Of a DNA stretch of 64,000 nt, positions 61,973 through 64,000 are shown piece by piece. Each line of letters opens with the position of its first letter. Within the stretch, counting starts at the first letter, position 1. Origin of the DNA: Gordonia rhizosphera NBRC 16068. Lineage in GTDB: Bacteria > Actinomycetota > Actinomycetes > Mycobacteriales > Mycobacteriaceae. The stretch is taken from assembly GCF_000298195.1 (NCBI RefSeq), contig NZ_BAHC01000055.1, positions 1-64,000 of the forward strand, written 5' to 3'. The notes beneath the pieces are model-generated. The model saw only the letters and a list, made by a program, of their open reading frames with translations. It was not told where the DNA came from and ran no database searches. Made by a program: the position numbers and the translations under genes.

Positions 61973-62994
61973 GTCGACTCGTTTGCCCCACCGCCCCGCG
62001 TGATCGGTCCGCGCGGGGGCGGCGCCTCGTGCTGGCGGTCCTGTCCGGTCTGGTCGTCTGCGCGGCCTGCGCCGCATGCGTGCAGTTCCCGGCACCGGAG
62101 TCACCCGCGCCGGTGGCGTTCGCGGTTCGGCCGACCCCGACCGGCGCCGAGACCGACGTCCCGCACGAACCGGCGCCGAGCACCGACTCATGCAACGCGA
62201 CGGCGAGTCTGCGGCCGGGACCCATGCCGGAGCCGGCTCAGATGCCGACGGGTTCGACCATGGCCGGCATCCTCGGGCACGGCCGGCTGATCGTCGGACT
62301 CGACATCGGCAGCAATCTGTTCAGCTTCCGCGATCCCATGACCGGTGATGTCCAAGGGTTCGACGTGGACATCGCCCGTGCGATCGCGCAGGCCATTTTC
62401 GACAACCCGACATCCGTCGAGTATCGCGTCCTCAGCTCGGCCGAACGCACAGCGGCACTCAAGAACCACACCGTCGACGTGGTGGTCAAAACGATGAGCA
62501 TCACCTGCGACAGACTCCAGGATGTAGCCTTTTCCGCTCCCTATTTCGTTGCCTCCCAGCGCATACTGGCCACCCGCGATTCCGGTATCACCGGCGTCGC
62601 GGACCTGGCCGGCAAACGGGTGTGCGCGGCGCGCGGTGCCACTTCAATCGGCCGACTTCAGCAACTGCAGCCTCGTGCCAGAATGGTGTCTACCATCACC
62701 TGGGCCGATTGTCTGGTGATGCTGCAGCAGAAGCAGGTCGACGCGGTGAGCACCGACGACGCCATCCTCGCCGGTCTGGCCGAGCAGGATCCCTGGGTGG
62801 AGTTGGTCGGTCCACGTCTCAGCGACGAGTACTACGGGGTCGGGATACCCAAGGGGGAGGACGACATGGTGCGCTTCGTCAACGGCGTCCTGGATCAGTT
62901 CCGGGTCAGCGGCGCGTGGCAGCGGAGTTACGACCGATGGCTGTCGATCATGGGTCCGACCAACGGACCACCGCTACCCGTCTACCGCGACTGA
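61969..62994 (+). CDS. glnH: GlnH-like amino-acid-binding lipoprotein
   Basis: A 341-residue lipoprotein. The signal region has several Cys (31, 34, 37) in a LVVCAACAAC run, of which one is the lipidated Cys. A Pro/Ala/Thr-rich linker (about 40-90) precedes a type II binding domain: LIVGLDIGSNLFSFRDP, VQGFDVDIARAIAQAIF, AERTAALKNHTVDVVVKTMS, and FSAPYFVASQRILATRD, the Asp/Glu/Gln-binding pattern. In relatives it senses aspartate and glutamate outside the cell rather than feeding a transporter; no permease is adjacent. ATG overlaps the glnX stop by 4 bases (ATGA). Confidence 0.92.
   Translation: MSRLVCPTAPRDRSARGRRLVLAVLSGLVVCAACAACVQFPAPESPAPVAFAVRPTPTGAETDVPHEPAPSTDSCNATASLRPGPMPEPAQMPTGSTMAGILGHGRLIVGLDIGSNLFSFRDPMTGDVQGFDVDIARAIAQAIFDNPTSVEYRVLSSAERTAALKNHTVDVVVKTMSITCDRLQDVAFSAPYFVASQRILATRDSGITGVADLAGKRVCAARGATSIGRLQQLQPRARMVSTITWADCLVMLQQKQVDAVSTDDAILAGLAEQDPWVELVGPRLSDEYYGVGIPKGEDDMVRFVNGVLDQFRVSGAWQRSYDRWLSIMGPTNGPPLPVYRD

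Positions 62995-64000
<1,006 letters not shown>

Overview
The window is high-GC DNA from an actinobacterium, most likely a mycolic-acid-containing member of the Mycobacteriales such as Gordonia or a relative. The strongest clue is the right end: thiG-thiS-thiO, divergent thiE, a NUDIX gene, then glnX-glnH-pknG. This is the neighbourhood known around the M. tuberculosis Rv0410c-Rv0417 genes. No rRNA, CRISPR array, phage or complete insertion sequence was seen.

Layout. 0-7 kb: UDP-glucose dehydrogenase, dCTP deaminase (dcd), a tRNA-Gly(CCC), a two-domain glyoxalase-like protein, an MFS pump, an MmgE/PrpD protein and a CPBP membrane protease. 7-14 kb: an NhaC-type antiporter, a lactate-monooxygenase-like flavoenzyme and a cation P-type ATPase. 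13-16 kb: an aldonolactone-oxidase-like flavoprotein coupled to a PLP-dependent amino acid deaminase/aldolase-like gene (minus strand). 16-20 kb: a tight plus-strand operon of a DoxD/DoxX-like membrane protein, an acyl-CoA-dehydrogenase-like flavoprotein, a PhnD-like binding protein without a signal peptide, and a radical SAM enzyme with a degenerate TusA-like N-terminus. I consider this the best candidate for an undescribed system; its function is not known to me. 20-24 kb: a glycosyltransferase/TetR pair sharing an operator, a DUF2202 lipoprotein under a CsoR-type palindrome, and a TetR/OsmC pair. 24-31 kb: a flavin monooxygenase, a LuxR regulator, an FMN glutamate-synthase-like protein and an orphan adenine DNA methyltransferase.

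31-36.5 kb: a branched-chain amino acid/amide-type ABC importer (lipoprotein, fused LivH-LivM permease, LivG, LivF) followed by a TetR regulator; a strong hairpin separates the binding protein from the permease. 36.7-41.3 kb: an MFS pump divergent from an alkylsulfatase, a GAP-family membrane protein and a tiny secreted peptide. 41.4-47.5 kb: guanine deaminase, an ATP-grasp enzyme divergent from a DMT-like membrane protein, an SCO6745-like protein, a SnoaL-like protein and a phosphoribosyltransferase. 47.4-52 kb: an 870-residue LuxR/ATPase regulator and an ABC exporter whose permease gene carries a frameshift. 52.5-56 kb: a DUF222/HNH (13E12-type) gene flanked by the two largest non-coding stretches, then a TetR/MpaB-type oxygenase pair.

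56-64 kb: thiamine genes with a TPP riboswitch; a stand-alone LeuA regulatory-domain protein preceded by a leader peptide with Leu-Leu-Val codons and alternative hairpins, which looks like translational attenuation; a MutT-like NUDIX hydrolase; and glnX-glnH-pknG, the sensor-kinase cascade that in relatives links extracellular Asp/Glu to central metabolism. pknG runs off the right edge and has an unusually long, repeat-bearing N-terminus.
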